Below, piece after piece: positions 63,501-64,000 of a stretch of 64,000 nt of DNA; position 1 is the stretch's first letter; each line of letters begins with the position of its first letter. A program made the position numbers and the translations under genes. Under the pieces are notes generated by a model. It ran no database searches, was not told where the DNA came from, and worked only from the letters and a program-made list of their open reading frames with translations. Location: the NCBI GenBank assembly GCA_963377175.1, contig CAUJNA010000577.1:107001-171000 (forward strand), read 5' to 3'. This DNA comes from Effrenium voratum (taxonomy: Eukaryota; Sar; Dinophyceae; Suessiales; Symbiodiniaceae).

Positions 63501-64000
63501 TGAAGATGCTGATTGCGGCACGATGTGGGTTAGTCCCCATCCGTTGCTTGCGTCTCATCAACACCATTGCGATGGAACGACTTTACATCATGATATGGTT
63601 TCATGCGTCCAAGATGAATGGATGTGTATATGGTTACATATTCCGACGACTATGACATTCTGGATATTCATGGATGGAACTATTACCTCATGGATGATTT
63701 CCTTCTCATTATATATATATTGTTCACGGTATCTGGAATGGCTATGATTTGCATTGATTGCTCACCGATATTTCTTTGCCGGAGATATGCAGACTGCTTA
63801 CGAGCAGGCGCCTCTGTTGGACTCTTGTGGCCAACCCATTTTCTATGGATGACAGCTGCGCGATGCGCAAATGCGGCAGCTGGGATGTTCACTGGTGGTC
63901 AAATGACGTGACAATAGTGTGTTGTGTACACCTGCATATGGGAGTGTGCTTCGATTGGTGGATGAATGTTTCACTTTTCATACAATCGAACCCGGCATGT
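63501..64000. other. 3' flank of the Tpt1-domain gene, no supported gene
   Basis: Short overlapping ORFs only. RCGLVP is encoded again at about 63,522 (GCGGCACGATGTGGGTTAGTCCCC is close to 61,872-61,895), perhaps by chance. No LTR, terminal repeat or poly(A) run is visible before the window edge. Confidence 0.35.

Noticed and set aside
1..64000. CRISPR arrays, rRNA genes, bacterial operons
   Set aside because: Tandem repeats here lack spacer structure, no rRNA-like conserved core was recognised, and introns plus HLP point to a eukaryotic nuclear genome.

Overview
The window looks like nuclear DNA of a dinoflagellate. The left end is a head-to-tail array of genes for the HU-like dinoflagellate histone-like protein (HLP). 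The middle is intron-rich, repeat-rich DNA with GT-AG and apparent GC-AG introns. The right end carries a dinoflagellate-style Ty1/copia element. The species cannot be fixed from sequence alone.

Layout. 1-8,670: eleven minus-strand HLP units (the first cut by the window edge), period about 841 bp, each with one short intron. 8,671-45,980: mostly non-coding DNA with microsatellites, satellites and small inverted-repeat elements. It holds one firmly recognised gene, the exosome cap subunit CSL4 (minus strand, exons at 38.0, 33.4 and 32.9 kb), and a series of short exon-like blocks, almost all on the minus strand, whose products I do not recognise. CSL4 intron 1 contains a 68-bp satellite with a 100-N assembly gap and a 290-bp triplication. 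45,985-53,210: an abruptly AT-rich island that is the decayed remnant of a Polinton-like virus (PLV). It keeps a cytosine-C5 DNA methyltransferase, small zinc-binding proteins, a packaging ATPase, a long fibre-like protein with a C-terminal S74-type chaperone domain, and the C-terminus of a capsid protein. Nearly all are broken by stops or frameshifts. 53,210-56,800: a 5'-truncated, frameshifted Ty1/copia element abutting the broken capsid gene; its 3' part carries a methyltransferase-like accessory domain. 56,900-63,500: about 6.5 kb of plus-strand coding sequence in overlapping or abutting frames that appears to be one large decayed protein. It contains a Tpt1/KptA RNA 2'-phosphotransferase domain split across two ORFs.

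The most notable points are: hairpins at or near the 3' ends of several viral genes; two inverted-repeat families in introns, one of which appears to form a whole 98-bp intron; the HLP intron that is stop-free and a multiple of three in seven of ten units; and the split Tpt1-domain ORF set next to a retroelement.

The genes do not form one pathway. HLP is a chromatin protein, CSL4 belongs to RNA decay, and the right third is mobile or viral DNA. Exon borders were read by eye from splice motifs and reading frame, without transcript support.
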